Positions 44,897-53,960 of a stretch of DNA of 64,000 nt are shown one piece after another. Where the stretch lies: positions 124,001 through 188,000 of the forward strand of contig JBHELB010000016.1 in NCBI GenBank assembly GCA_041859045.1. The letters are read 5' to 3'. Position numbers and translations under genes: made by a program. The notes beneath the pieces were generated by a model. The model was not told the DNA's origin and did no database searches. It was given only the letters and a program-made list of their open reading frames with translations. Every line of letters begins with the position of its first letter. The stretch's first letter is position 1. The stretch is from JBHELB01 sp041859045. GTDB lineage: Bacteria > Hydrogenedentota > Hydrogenedentia > Hydrogenedentales > SLHB01.

Positions 44897-45153
44897 AAAG
44901 AGGGAGCCTGAGTTCCCCTTAAGATATCCTTATTAAGAAGTGAAGTATACCCAATGAGGCGATTGGGGAAGTATTGTGGCCAAAGCAGGGCTCGCCAGCG
45001 CAGCGCCAGGACCAGCGGAAATTTTTCGCATCCGGAAAGGAGAGAACGTGACGGGAGGTCCTTCAGAACCGCACAAAAAGTCAAGAGTATCATGGGTGGC
45101 TTTGGTAGGCTTGCGACGGACGGGGATACGCAACGGGCAAGGGTGTTAGTCAC

Positions 45154-46014
45154 ATGAATCACTGCGCAAGAATAGGCCTAGCTATCGACTATATCGAGCA
45201 GCATCTTTGTGAGCCGTTGGCGGTTCAAGCCATTGCGCGGTGTTCCTATTTCTCCCCGTTCCATTTTCAGAGGGTTTTTCAAACTATCACGGGCATGTCA
45301 GTCAAGGAATATATCACGGGGCGTCGTCTACACGAAGCCGTGGGTGAACTGCGCAGCGGGAAGACACGAATCCTGGAGATCGCGCTGAAATATCAATATG
45401 AGACTCACGAGTCATTCAGCCGCGCCTTCAAGAGACGATACAGAATGACACCTCGGCAGTTTCGAGCGACTTTGCCCGATGTGGTTATTTTCGAGAGAAT
45501 CAAGGTATCAAAGCGCAAAGGAACGACAGGAGAAACAAGTATGGAACCCAAGATCATCGAGAAGCGCGAATTCAAGGCTATTGGCCTGGAACTACGCACA
45601 ACTACATGTGAGAGCAAGAATTTACACGCCATTCCAGAATTCTGGAAACGTTTTCTCCAGGAGGATATGGCCAGCAAGATTCCCAATCGAACGCGGCCTA
45701 ATACCTTGTTGGGGATGTGCGCCGACTGTGCGGATGATGGATCTTTTTCCTACATCATTTGTGCGGAGGTTGACACTTTCGATGAGATGCCCGATGGAAT
45801 GGTTGCCCGATCCGTCCCCGCGGCGAAATACGCGGTTTTCACCTCAATAGGCAAAATACCCGAGAGCATTCAGGAAGCGTGGCAATATATCTTTTCAAGC
45901 GGCCTTGCAGCACTTGGTTACGAGCACGCTGGCACGGAGGACTTTGAGCTATACGATGAGCGTTGTACTGGGCGCGAAGATTCGGAGGTTGATATCTATA
46001 TTCCCATCAAGTGA
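45154..46014 (+). CDS. AraC-family regulator with GyrI-like effector domain
   Basis: 286 residues. Two AraC HTH motifs fill residues 1-110 (LAVQAIARCSYFSPFHFQRV, LEIALKYQYETHESFSRAFK, YRMTPRQFR). After a short linker, residues 130-286 are a GyrI/SOUL-like ligand domain (REFKAIGLELRTTTCESK, FSYIICAEVDTFDEMPDGM, DSEVDIYIPIK), the plan of Rob/BmrR-type multidrug sensors. It has the AraC domain at the N-terminus, as in Rob. Base use looks less GC-rich than its neighbours, so transfer is possible. An in-frame ATG at 45541 has AGGAG eight bases upstream and could start a free effector domain. Confidence 0.9.
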   Translation: MNHCARIGLAIDYIEQHLCEPLAVQAIARCSYFSPFHFQRVFQTITGMSVKEYITGRRLHEAVGELRSGKTRILEIALKYQYETHESFSRAFKRRYRMTPRQFRATLPDVVIFERIKVSKRKGTTGETSMEPKIIEKREFKAIGLELRTTTCESKNLHAIPEFWKRFLQEDMASKIPNRTRPNTLLGMCADCADDGSFSYIICAEVDTFDEMPDGMVARSVPAAKYAVFTSIGKIPESIQEAWQYIFSSGLAALGYEHAGTEDFELYDERCTGREDSEVDIYIPIK

Positions 46015-46082
46015 AAGTGGTATGGCGTGTCGCCAGAAACACTTGTTTGAGCAGGTTCCACGCGATCGACAACACGGGTGCG

Positions 46083-46526
46083 ATGATGGTTCGCGGTAAA
46101 CGGCGTAAGTACGCGATTGGCTTCGGAGTCTTTGCTTTTTGTCTTGCGGCTGGATTCGGTTTCGTGTTGGCCGCTGACGGCGCGGTGGGGCCTGCCGCGA
46201 AATCTATCTCAGTTCGGCTGCGCATGTTCGGATATGACGGGGAAACCCCGCGCCGCGAGCTATTACGCTTTCATCAGGCATTGCGCTTGGGCGATACGCC
46301 TGACGCGGTGTTGCGCTCCTTCTTCGAGCAGAAGGCCAAACACCTTGAGCTGCATCAGACAGAAGAGCGCTGGGTCGTACTGACGCCGCTGACGTTGTTC
46401 GAACCCAACTGGATTCTCAAGCTGATGTTTCGCGCGGGGCGGCTGACCTCCATCCAAATCAGGCACTATGATTCCGGCGATAGACCGCCCGAAGGGGCAC
46501 CTATCGATCAGCAGACCGAAGAATGA
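46083..46526 (+). CDS. Small exported or membrane hypothetical protein
   Basis: 147 residues from ATG 46083 (GTG-type or ATG starts back to 46011 are also open). A basic N-region and hydrophobic core (YAIGFGVFAFCLAAGFGFVLA) give a signal peptide or anchor. The rest (FHQALRLGDTPDAVLRSFFE, WVVLTPLTLFEPNWILKL) resembles a small alpha-beta domain with no family I can name. It is 69 bases after the AraC gene and its end overlaps the convergent lipoprotein gene by 26 bp. Confidence 0.55.
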   Translation: MMVRGKRRKYAIGFGVFAFCLAAGFGFVLAADGAVGPAAKSISVRLRMFGYDGETPRRELLRFHQALRLGDTPDAVLRSFFEQKAKHLELHQTEERWVVLTPLTLFEPNWILKLMFRAGRLTSIQIRHYDSGDRPPEGAPIDQQTEE

Positions 46527-47379
46527 GCGTAGAACGTTGAGAGAACTTCTCATCGAGATACGCACGGGTTTTTTCGAAGGCGACAGATTGCTGCTCAGTT
46601 CGGGTGATGCCCGCCGCGGACTCTGTTTTTCCTGGTTGTTGGAAGTATGAGTGGACACCCTGGGGGATGACCTCTACGGTAGCGTGGGAGCGTGGGGCAA
46701 GATTTTGTATCTCCGCGGGCCATCCGTTCGCCGGAGCGATGGTGTCTAGTTCCGCGAGCAGGTAGAAGCACGGCTGGGTGAGTAACGGCAAGACTCGTGA
46801 GGGCTTGATCCCTTGCCATATCGGCGCGGGCGCGGGCGCCCAGAGCGCGCAGGCCTTGGCGCGCGGTTCCATGGCGGTGGCGAACGCCGCGAGCGTGCCG
46901 CCGATGCCGTATCCCCCGAACGCCATGCGGTTGTCATCCGGTGTGAAGCCAAGCTCCCCGAGACGCGCTAGATCGAAGGCAAGCAGCGCGTTTTGCATGT
47001 TCTTTCGGTGATAGGCGAGGTCGGTGAAACGCAGATCGCGCGTGTCGGGCACAACAGCGGCATATCCCCAACTGGCCATGTACTCGTGAAAACTTTGGTG
47101 GTAGTAGGCGCGCGCGTTTACTCCCAGCACCCAGACGAGCACGGGCAGCGGCTCGTTTACGCCTGCCGGGGTGTAGACGGTAATGCCCAGCGGTTGGCCG
47201 TCGACCGCGTCGTCCGTGATGATGCGCGTTTGCTGCACGGCATGCGGCCCAAGCGGCGCGGGCGGCTCCACGAACGGCGCGGGCGGATGCACGGGGAAGA
47301 AGGTTTCTTCAATGGGCCTGCAGCCTGTAAGGAATCCGACTGAGAGTACGATCAAGAAGAACGCTTGAATGAGGCGCAT
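46501..47379 (-). CDS. Alpha/beta-hydrolase-fold lipoprotein lacking the nucleophile serine
   Basis: 292 residues from ATG 47379 with AAGGA upstream; GTG 47397, overlapping the nspC stop, is an alternative. Lipoprotein signal IVLSVGFLTGC (Cys20). The fold resembles chlorophyllase/PET-hydrolase-like lipases: LPVLVWVLGVNARAYYHQSF, WGYAAVVPDT and a C-terminal GVHSYF that could hold the catalytic His. The nucleophile elbow, normally G-x-S-x-G, reads G156-Y-G158-I-G, so Ser is replaced by Gly; codon GGC at 46906-46908 differs from AGC by one base. It may be inactive, a binding protein, or a sequencing-level variant. It follows nspC in the efflux operon. Confidence 0.78.
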   Translation of the reverse strand: MRLIQAFFLIVLSVGFLTGCRPIEETFFPVHPPAPFVEPPAPLGPHAVQQTRIITDDAVDGQPLGITVYTPAGVNEPLPVLVWVLGVNARAYYHQSFHEYMASWGYAAVVPDTRDLRFTDLAYHRKNMQNALLAFDLARLGELGFTPDDNRMAFGGYGIGGTLAAFATAMEPRAKACALWAPAPAPIWQGIKPSRVLPLLTQPCFYLLAELDTIAPANGWPAEIQNLAPRSHATVEVIPQGVHSYFQQPGKTESAAGITRTEQQSVAFEKTRAYLDEKFSQRSTLILRSADR

Positions 47380-47393
47380 AGACTTTCTTTCCT

Positions 47394-48533
47394 TCACGAG
47401 AGGCGCATCCTGTAGTCCTCGTAACCAAACCGCCGCACCACTTCAAGTTCGTCGTGGTCGCTGTGGTAAATCGCAATACTGGGCAGCGGTACGCCGTTGA
47501 ACGTCGTGGTCTTGACCATGCTGTAGTGCGCCATGTCGGTAAACACGAGGCGATCGCCGGCGCGTAACGGGCGCGCGAAACTGTAGTCGCCGATCACGTC
47601 GCCCGCTAGACAGCTTACCCCGCCGAGGCGGTACGTGTACGGTAGCTCGCCGGGCAACTGCGCGCCAATGATCTGCGGACGGTACGGCATCTCGAGGACG
47701 TCGGGCATGTGCGTGGTGGCCGAGGTGTCAAGGATGGCGATGTCGCGCTCGTTGCGGACAATGTCGAGAACCGTTGCGACGAGAAAGCCCGTGTGCAGCG
47801 CGATGGCCTCGCCGGGTTCCAAGTAGACCTCCAGCGGCCAGCGGTGTTTGAAGTCGGTGATTACGCGCACAAGACGTTCGATGTCATATCCCGGACGCGT
47901 TATGTGATGCCCTCCCCCGAAATTGACCCAGCTCATGCGCGGAAGGTACTCGCCGAAGCGGTCTTCAAATGCGGCGAGCGTACGTTCGAGGGCGTCCGAG
48001 TCGAGCTCGCACAACGTGTGGAAATGCAGACCCGAAATGCCGTCGAGCAACTCAGGGCGGAATTGCGCGGCCGTGACGCCCAGGCGCGAACTCGGTCCGC
48101 ACGGGTCGTAGAGAGCCACCTCGACTTCGCGATGCTCAGGGTTCACGCGCAGCCCGCACTGTATTCGGCGTGGCGCGGACTGCACCCGGGCCCGGTAGCG
48201 TTCCCACTGCGTGAACGAGTTAAAGACGATATGATCGGCGATGGGAAGCAGTTCATCTATTTCCGCATCGCGGTACGCGGGCGAATATACGTGCACTTCT
48301 CCGCCAAATTCATCGTGGCCCAATCGTGCCTCGTGAATGCCGCTGGCGGTCGTGCCCGCGAGCACGTGTCGAATACGCGGGAAAAGGCTCCACATCGCAA
48401 AGCCCTTCAGCGCGAGCAGGATTTTGCACCCCGCGCGTCGTTGAATATCGGCGAGCATGCGAAGGTTGTTTTCAAGAAGTCCTGTTTCGATCACAAAACA
48501 GGGCGAAGGCGTCTGAGACGGTTTGAAGTTCAT
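47394..48533 (-). CDS. nspC: Carboxynorspermidine/carboxyspermidine decarboxylase
   Basis: 379 residues, ATG 48533 preceded by GGGAG. The PLP lysine lies in LLALKGFAMWSLFP. NFGGGHHITRPGYD and EPGEAIALHTGFLVATV bind the phosphate, and CLAGDVIGDYSFARPL carries the C-terminal active-site Cys, all as in NspC. It decarboxylates carboxy(nor)spermidine, the last step of the aspartate-semialdehyde route to spermidine or norspermidine. The partner dehydrogenase CASDH is not in the window. It follows the cusC-like gene by 55 bases, so it is likely expressed with the metal efflux genes. Confidence 0.93.
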   Translation of the reverse strand: MNFKPSQTPSPCFVIETGLLENNLRMLADIQRRAGCKILLALKGFAMWSLFPRIRHVLAGTTASGIHEARLGHDEFGGEVHVYSPAYRDAEIDELLPIADHIVFNSFTQWERYRARVQSAPRRIQCGLRVNPEHREVEVALYDPCGPSSRLGVTAAQFRPELLDGISGLHFHTLCELDSDALERTLAAFEDRFGEYLPRMSWVNFGGGHHITRPGYDIERLVRVITDFKHRWPLEVYLEPGEAIALHTGFLVATVLDIVRNERDIAILDTSATTHMPDVLEMPYRPQIIGAQLPGELPYTYRLGGVSCLAGDVIGDYSFARPLRAGDRLVFTDMAHYSMVKTTTFNGVPLPSIAIYHSDHDELEVVRRFGYEDYRMRLS

Positions 48534-48588
48534 CGATCACTCCCGCGAATTCCACCGCGAACAGGTCGTGGTGCTGATTGCGAAGAGT

Positions 48589-49992
48589 CTACTTTGTTTT
48601 GGCCTCTTCGGTCCAGGGAGCGCCCAGGATGCGTTCGAGGTCGGCGGCGCTGACTTGGAGATCGCGCACGGCGCGGGCGCGTTCGAGGTTGAACGAGAGC
48701 AGATTGCGCGCACTGTCAAGGAGATCGATGAACGAAGCCCCCGCGTCCGAGGCGTAGCTTCCCAGCAGGCTTTCATAGATCCGCTGCGCCTGCGGGAGGA
48801 GCGTCTCGTCGTAGAGCTTCAGGCGTCGCTGGGCATCTTCAACGCCGTAGAGTGCCATGCGCGCATCGTTTTCGAGCATCAACGCGGCGGCGCGCTGGTC
48901 GTGGTGGGCGGCGGCCTCGCGCTGTTCCGCTTCGGCGATGCCCGCGCGCACTTTGTTGCGCCAGACGGGCAGCGTCACTTTGAACTCGACCATGATATCG
49001 TCTTGCGCGTCCTGACTGCGCACATTGCCGCGAAAGCGCGCGAGGGTATCGACGTCCATCAGCGCGTCGATGCGGTTCATCTCGCCCGTGGCCAGGCGAT
49101 TCCCGGCGTTGAGCGCCTCGAGTACGGCGGTGGATTTCGGCATGCCGGGCATTTCTTTCATTTCTTCATACGAGAGTCCAACGCCCACCATCGGGTAGCC
49201 CATTTTGCGCGCCTCGGTAACCATAGCTTTGCGGCTGTCGGCCATTTTTCCCATGGACGCGAGTTCGGGATTGGCGACGCGTAACTGCGCGAGCACCGCG
49301 GGCGCGGGCGGCGGCGCGGGGGGGAGGGTGGCCGGCTGCGGCCATTCCGGCGGCTCCGCGGCGGCACGGCCCAGCGCCGTGGTCAGTTGCGACGCGACCG
49401 ACGGGCGCATTTGCTGCATCGCCTGATACTCATTATCAAGCATCGCCTTTTCATTCTGCATGCGCAGCAGTTCGTCCTCCATCGCGAGCCCTGCGGCGTA
49501 GCGCGCGCGCACGGCGTCCTCCATGAATTGCAGCAACTTGGCCTGCGCCTCGGCGGCCTTGATGCGTTCCGACAGCAGCGCGTAATCGAAGTACGCGCGC
49601 TTTACCGTGGCGAACAGGCGGTTACGTTCATCGTTAAGACGCTGCAAGGCCGCTTCCGCCTCTGCCTGCGCCGCATCGCCGCGCGCCTGACGCGTCCCGA
49701 ACCACGGAAACATCTGCATGATGGACGCCTGGTACTGGCTCTGCGTGGATTGCACAAAATAGGCGTAGTTGAACTCGGGATCGGGCAGCGCCTTTACCTG
49801 GGGAATGCGTTCGAGCGCCGTGCGCCATTCCGCATAGCGCGCCAGCAGCGTGGGATGTTTTTCGGCGGCCTCAAGCAAGTAGCCGCGCAGTTCGTCGTTT
49901 GCGGCGAAGAACGCGGGGGGCTTCAGCGTATCCGCAGACGTATCAGGTGCGGCCGCAGCGAGTACAAACCCGATAGCGCACAGCAGATTCAT
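48589..49992 (-). CDS. TolC-family outer-membrane efflux protein (CusC/CzcC-like)
   Basis: 467 residues from ATG 49992 with AAGGAG upstream; it overlaps the RND pump gene by 4 bp (ATGA). A signal peptide (MNLLCAIGFVLAAAAPD) precedes two outer-membrane-factor repeats made of long helices (RLNDERNRLFATVKRAYFDY, QRIYESLLGSYASDAGASFI). It forms the outer channel of the tripartite exporter encoded upstream. It is shorter than E. coli CusC and has no lipobox. Confidence 0.88.
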   Translation of the reverse strand: MNLLCAIGFVLAAAAPDTSADTLKPPAFFAANDELRGYLLEAAEKHPTLLARYAEWRTALERIPQVKALPDPEFNYAYFVQSTQSQYQASIMQMFPWFGTRQARGDAAQAEAEAALQRLNDERNRLFATVKRAYFDYALLSERIKAAEAQAKLLQFMEDAVRARYAAGLAMEDELLRMQNEKAMLDNEYQAMQQMRPSVASQLTTALGRAAAEPPEWPQPATLPPAPPPAPAVLAQLRVANPELASMGKMADSRKAMVTEARKMGYPMVGVGLSYEEMKEMPGMPKSTAVLEALNAGNRLATGEMNRIDALMDVDTLARFRGNVRSQDAQDDIMVEFKVTLPVWRNKVRAGIAEAEQREAAAHHDQRAAALMLENDARMALYGVEDAQRRLKLYDETLLPQAQRIYESLLGSYASDAGASFIDLLDSARNLLSFNLERARAVRDLQVSAADLERILGAPWTEEAKTK

Positions 49993-52900
49993 GCGTCGAC
50001 TCCTTGTTCGTCTTTCCCGAAACGGAAGCGCATCTCTTTCCGCCAGCAATATACCGTTGGCACGACAAAAAGCGTGAGCAGTACGATCATCATGCCGCCG
50101 AAGGAAGGAATCGCCATGGGCGTCATCAAGTCTGCGCCGCGTCCGGTCGAGGTGAAGACGGGGATCAACGCGAGGATCGTGGTCGCGGTCGTCATGAGGC
50201 ACGGGCGGATGCGGCGCAGGCCTGCGGCGACGGTGGCCTCACGGATCTCCTCGATGGATTTCGGGCGCCGCTTCGCAAAACTCTGATCGAGGTAGGTGGC
50301 CATGATTACGCCGTCGTCCTCCGCGACGCCGAAGAGCGCGATGAATCCCACCCACACCGCGACGCTGAGGTTGATGGGATGTACTTGAAACAGCGTGCGC
50401 ATATTGACGCCGAGCACGTCGAAATTGAGGAACCACGGTTGGCCGTAGAGCCAGACCAAAAGCATGCCGCCGCCCCACGCGATGAAAATGCTCGAGAAGA
50501 CCAGTCCGGTGGTGAAGACGGAGCGGAACTGAAAATAGAGCACGAGAAACATTAGGAACATAGACAGAGGAATGACGATGGACATCGTGCGTTGTGCGTG
50601 AAGCTGATTCTGGTAACTTCCTGCAAACGCGTAACTGACGCCTTGTGGAACGACAAACTCGCCAGCGGCGCGTTTTTCTTCCAGGAAGCGTTGGCATGCC
50701 TCGACGACATCGACTTCCGCATACTCCGGCTTTTTGTCGAACAATACATAGCCGGTCAGAAAGCTGTCCTCACTCTTAATCGCCATCGGACCGCGCGTGT
50801 ACTGAATCGTCGCCAATTGCGCCAAGGGAATTTGCGCACCGTCCATTGCGGGCACAAGCACCCTGTCCAGGGCTTCGATGTTGTCGCGGAGTTCTCGGAG
50901 ATACCGCACGCGCACGGGGAAACGTTTGCGGCCCTCGACTGTCGTCGTGATGGCCATGCCGCCGAGCGCCGTCTCGATGGCGTCCTGGACGGCGCGAATA
51001 CTCAGGCCGTACCGCGCGATGGCCGCGCGATCAATGTCGATCTCGAGATACGGATTCGCCACGCTGCGATCGGCGATAACGCTGGCGGGTTCGACACCGG
51101 GAATTTCCTTCAGGAAGCGTTCGATCTGCAGGCCTGCTTCGTCAATGGCGGCGAGGCTTGGCCCTTTTACCTTGACCCCCATTGGTGCGCGCATACCGCT
51201 CTGCAGCATCACGATGCGGGCGCTGATAGGCTGCAGCTTCGGCGCGGAAGTTGTTCCGGGCAATTCCGCTGCGGCGACGATCTCTTTCCAAATGTCGTCG
51301 GGCGTTCGGATGTGATCGCGCCATTGTCGGAAGGGGCGTCCCCACGGATCGGGAATGAGATTGCCTTGTCCATCGCGCGGGTAGTTGTTGGTCGTCGGGT
51401 CATACTTGAATGACATGCGTCGCCCATCGGAATCCACGATGAACTCGGACTTGTAGTGAATCACGGTCTCGATCATGCCGATCGGCGCAGGATCGAGGGG
51501 GCTCTCCGCGCGTCCGAGTTTGCCAACGACCTGCTCGACCTCGGGAATCGCCGCGATGGCTTTGTCTTGCTTTCCAATCACGTCGAGCGCCTCGCCGATC
51601 GACGCATGCGGCATCAGTGAGGGCATATAGAGATACGACCCCTCGTCGAGGGGAGGCATAAACTCTTTGCCAAAGCCTGGGAACTTGTGGACAAGCACGG
51701 AGTATGGGCCGAACGAGCGGACGGTCTCGGCGGCAATTCCAGCGCGGTCCGCCGCCGCAGGAATGAACCCAAAGAGCCGGTCAAAACCCAGCCACGCAGT
51801 GTACCCTGTGATGGCGAGAAGCGCCGGCAGGCAAAGGTAAAGCAGCTTGTGGCTCAGGCACCAGCGCAGAATGGGTCCATAGAACCGTTGGAACACGAAG
51901 AAGAACGCGAGGAGCCCGCCGATCAGCGCGAAAACAAAGATGAGATTGCGCGTGAGGCCAAGTCCCGGACCGAGGGGCAGCCAGTCGAGCGTCAACGCAA
52001 TGCCAAGCAGGGCGGCAACGATGAGGTTTCCCGCGACAGGCGTCTTGCGTTGAACGCCTTCCGGGAGACGCCGCGCGATGAGATGATAGACGCCGACAAC
52101 GACAAGCAGGAAGCCCAGCCATGCCTTATAGAACAAGGCGACGCCGATTCCCGCGACGATGAGCAGCAGCAATCCTGCGCGCCGCAGGTTTTCCGAGCGT
52201 GAACGCGACGCGAAGAGCAGATGCGCGAGCGCGGGAGTGATGGTTACCGCGACGACGACGGAAGAGGCGAGGGCGAAGGTCTTTGTGAACGCAAGCGGAC
52301 GGAAGAGTTTGCCTTCGGGCCCCGTCATCGCAAACACGGGAAGAAAGCCGATAAGCGTTGTGCCGACGGCGGTCACGATAGCGCTGCCGACTTCGCTTGC
52401 CGCGCGGTAAACGACCATAAGCCGGTCTTCACGGGGGTCCGCTTCGCGCAAATGCTTGAGAATGTTCTCGCAGATGATGATGCCCATGTCGACGAGCGTG
52501 CCGATGGCGATGGCGATGCCAGACAATGCGACGATGTTTGCATCCACTCCAAACAGCTTCATGCAGATGAAGCACATGAGCACCGCGAGCGGCAATGACA
52601 TGCTGATCAGCAGGCTGCTGCGCAGGTGCAGCACCATGACGACGACCACGATTATGGTGACGAGTATTTGCTGGTAGAGTGCGTCGTTGAGGGTGCCCAG
52701 TGTCTCGTAGATCAGGCCCGTGCGGTCGTAGAAAGGCACGACGGTGAGTGTACTTAGCGTCACCCACGCCGGCCATTGCGCACGCGGCGTGGCGCGGAGC
52801 CAGCGCGTCCAGTTCTCCTGATGGAGCGCCGCGCCGGAGAACGCCTCGAAGTTTTGGTTCTTGGCAAACGCCGCGATTTCATCGTTCGACGGGCGTGGCT

Positions 52901-53960
52901 CGCGCAGCACGGCTTTTGACGGCAGCCCCGGCGCGATCTCGGCAATCTTGGCCTTGACGCCTTTGATCACCTGGAGCGGGTTCGACCCGTAGCGCGCGAC
53001 GACAATCCCGCCGACGGCCTCGGCGCCTTCCTTGTCGAGCACGCCGCGCCGCATTTCGGGGCCAAGCTGCACTTTCGCGACGTTGCGCACGTAAACCGGG
53101 ACGTTGTCATTGGTCTTGACGACGGTGTTTTCAACGTCCTGAACGTTCTTGATGAATCCACGTCCGCGCACGAGATACTCCGCGCGATTCACCTCGATTG
53201 TGCCCGCGCCGACGTCGATGTTTGAACTGCGTACAGCTTCGAAGAGATCCATCAACGTAACGCCATACGCACGCATCGCGTCTGGGTCCGCGTCGATCTG
53301 GTACTCCATGACGTAGCCGCCCACGCTCGCGACTTCGCTGACCCCGCCCGCGCCCAACAGCGCAAACCGCACCTGCCAATCTTGTGTTGTGCGCAGTTCC
53401 TCCTGGTCCCAGCCGCCCGCGGGTTTGCCGTCGGGGTCGCGGCCCTCCAGGGTATACATGAACACTTGACCCAGCGCGGTCGCGTCGGGACCCAGCGCGG
53501 GCTGCACGCCCTCGGGCAGGCTGTCCGCGGGAAGGCTGGCGAGTTTTTCGAGCACGCGGCTGCGTGACCAATAGAAATCGACGCCTTCCTCGAAGATGAT
53601 GAAGATCGTCGAGAAGCCGAAGTAGGAGTAGCTGCGCACGGTTTTCACGCCGGGCATGCCCATGAGCGCCGCGGTCAGCGGGTACGTGATCTGATCTTCG
53701 ACGTCTTGCGGCGAACGGCCTTCCCATTTTGTGAAGACGATCTGCTGGTTTTCTCCAATGTCCGGAATGGCATCCACGGCGACCGGCGATCGCGGCAGAT
53801 CGCCCAGAGACCAGTCGAACGGCGCGACCATTACGCCCCAGGCGGTGAAAAATAGGATCAGCAGGAACACAACCAGCTTGTTCTTCAGGCAGAAGAAAAT
53901 CAGATGCTCGATCCACGACATTCGTTCAGGCGGCGCGCTGGTTTCGGAATGATCGCTCAC
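49989..53960 (-). CDS. cusA: Heavy-metal efflux RND transporter, CusA/CzcA family
   Basis: 1323 residues, about 280 more than typical CusA. GTG 53960 overlaps the upstream stop by 4 bp. Hallmarks: AVDAIPDIGENQQIVFTKWEGRS-type text near residue 50, then QDVEDQITYPLTAALMGMPG, FEEGVDFYWSRSRVLEKL, the transmembrane-4 proton relay GIAIAIGTLVDMGIIICEN, and the second-half GVAEDDGVIMATYLDQ. The extra length comes from an insert around 340-400 and a block of added membrane helices around 600-740 between the two halves. It exports Cu(I)/Ag(I)- or Zn-type ions from periplasm or cytoplasm; metal is not settled by sequence. Confidence 0.92.
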   Translation of the reverse strand: MSDHSETSAPPERMSWIEHLIFFCLKNKLVVFLLILFFTAWGVMVAPFDWSLGDLPRSPVAVDAIPDIGENQQIVFTKWEGRSPQDVEDQITYPLTAALMGMPGVKTVRSYSYFGFSTIFIIFEEGVDFYWSRSRVLEKLASLPADSLPEGVQPALGPDATALGQVFMYTLEGRDPDGKPAGGWDQEELRTTQDWQVRFALLGAGGVSEVASVGGYVMEYQIDADPDAMRAYGVTLMDLFEAVRSSNIDVGAGTIEVNRAEYLVRGRGFIKNVQDVENTVVKTNDNVPVYVRNVAKVQLGPEMRRGVLDKEGAEAVGGIVVARYGSNPLQVIKGVKAKIAEIAPGLPSKAVLREPRPSNDEIAAFAKNQNFEAFSGAALHQENWTRWLRATPRAQWPAWVTLSTLTVVPFYDRTGLIYETLGTLNDALYQQILVTIIVVVVMVLHLRSSLLISMSLPLAVLMCFICMKLFGVDANIVALSGIAIAIGTLVDMGIIICENILKHLREADPREDRLMVVYRAASEVGSAIVTAVGTTLIGFLPVFAMTGPEGKLFRPLAFTKTFALASSVVVAVTITPALAHLLFASRSRSENLRRAGLLLLIVAGIGVALFYKAWLGFLLVVVGVYHLIARRLPEGVQRKTPVAGNLIVAALLGIALTLDWLPLGPGLGLTRNLIFVFALIGGLLAFFFVFQRFYGPILRWCLSHKLLYLCLPALLAITGYTAWLGFDRLFGFIPAAADRAGIAAETVRSFGPYSVLVHKFPGFGKEFMPPLDEGSYLYMPSLMPHASIGEALDVIGKQDKAIAAIPEVEQVVGKLGRAESPLDPAPIGMIETVIHYKSEFIVDSDGRRMSFKYDPTTNNYPRDGQGNLIPDPWGRPFRQWRDHIRTPDDIWKEIVAAAELPGTTSAPKLQPISARIVMLQSGMRAPMGVKVKGPSLAAIDEAGLQIERFLKEIPGVEPASVIADRSVANPYLEIDIDRAAIARYGLSIRAVQDAIETALGGMAITTTVEGRKRFPVRVRYLRELRDNIEALDRVLVPAMDGAQIPLAQLATIQYTRGPMAIKSEDSFLTGYVLFDKKPEYAEVDVVEACQRFLEEKRAAGEFVVPQGVSYAFAGSYQNQLHAQRTMSIVIPLSMFLMFLVLYFQFRSVFTTGLVFSSIFIAWGGGMLLVWLYGQPWFLNFDVLGVNMRTLFQVHPINLSVAVWVGFIALFGVAEDDGVIMATYLDQSFAKRRPKSIEEIREATVAAGLRRIRPCLMTTATTILALIPVFTSTGRGADLMTPMAIPSFGGMMIVLLTLFVVPTVYCWRKEMRFRFGKDEQGVDA

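Noticed and set aside
44806..45153. T-box riboswitch upstream of ileS
   Set aside because: No specifier stem, T-box sequence or terminator/antiterminator pair could be found in the short leader.
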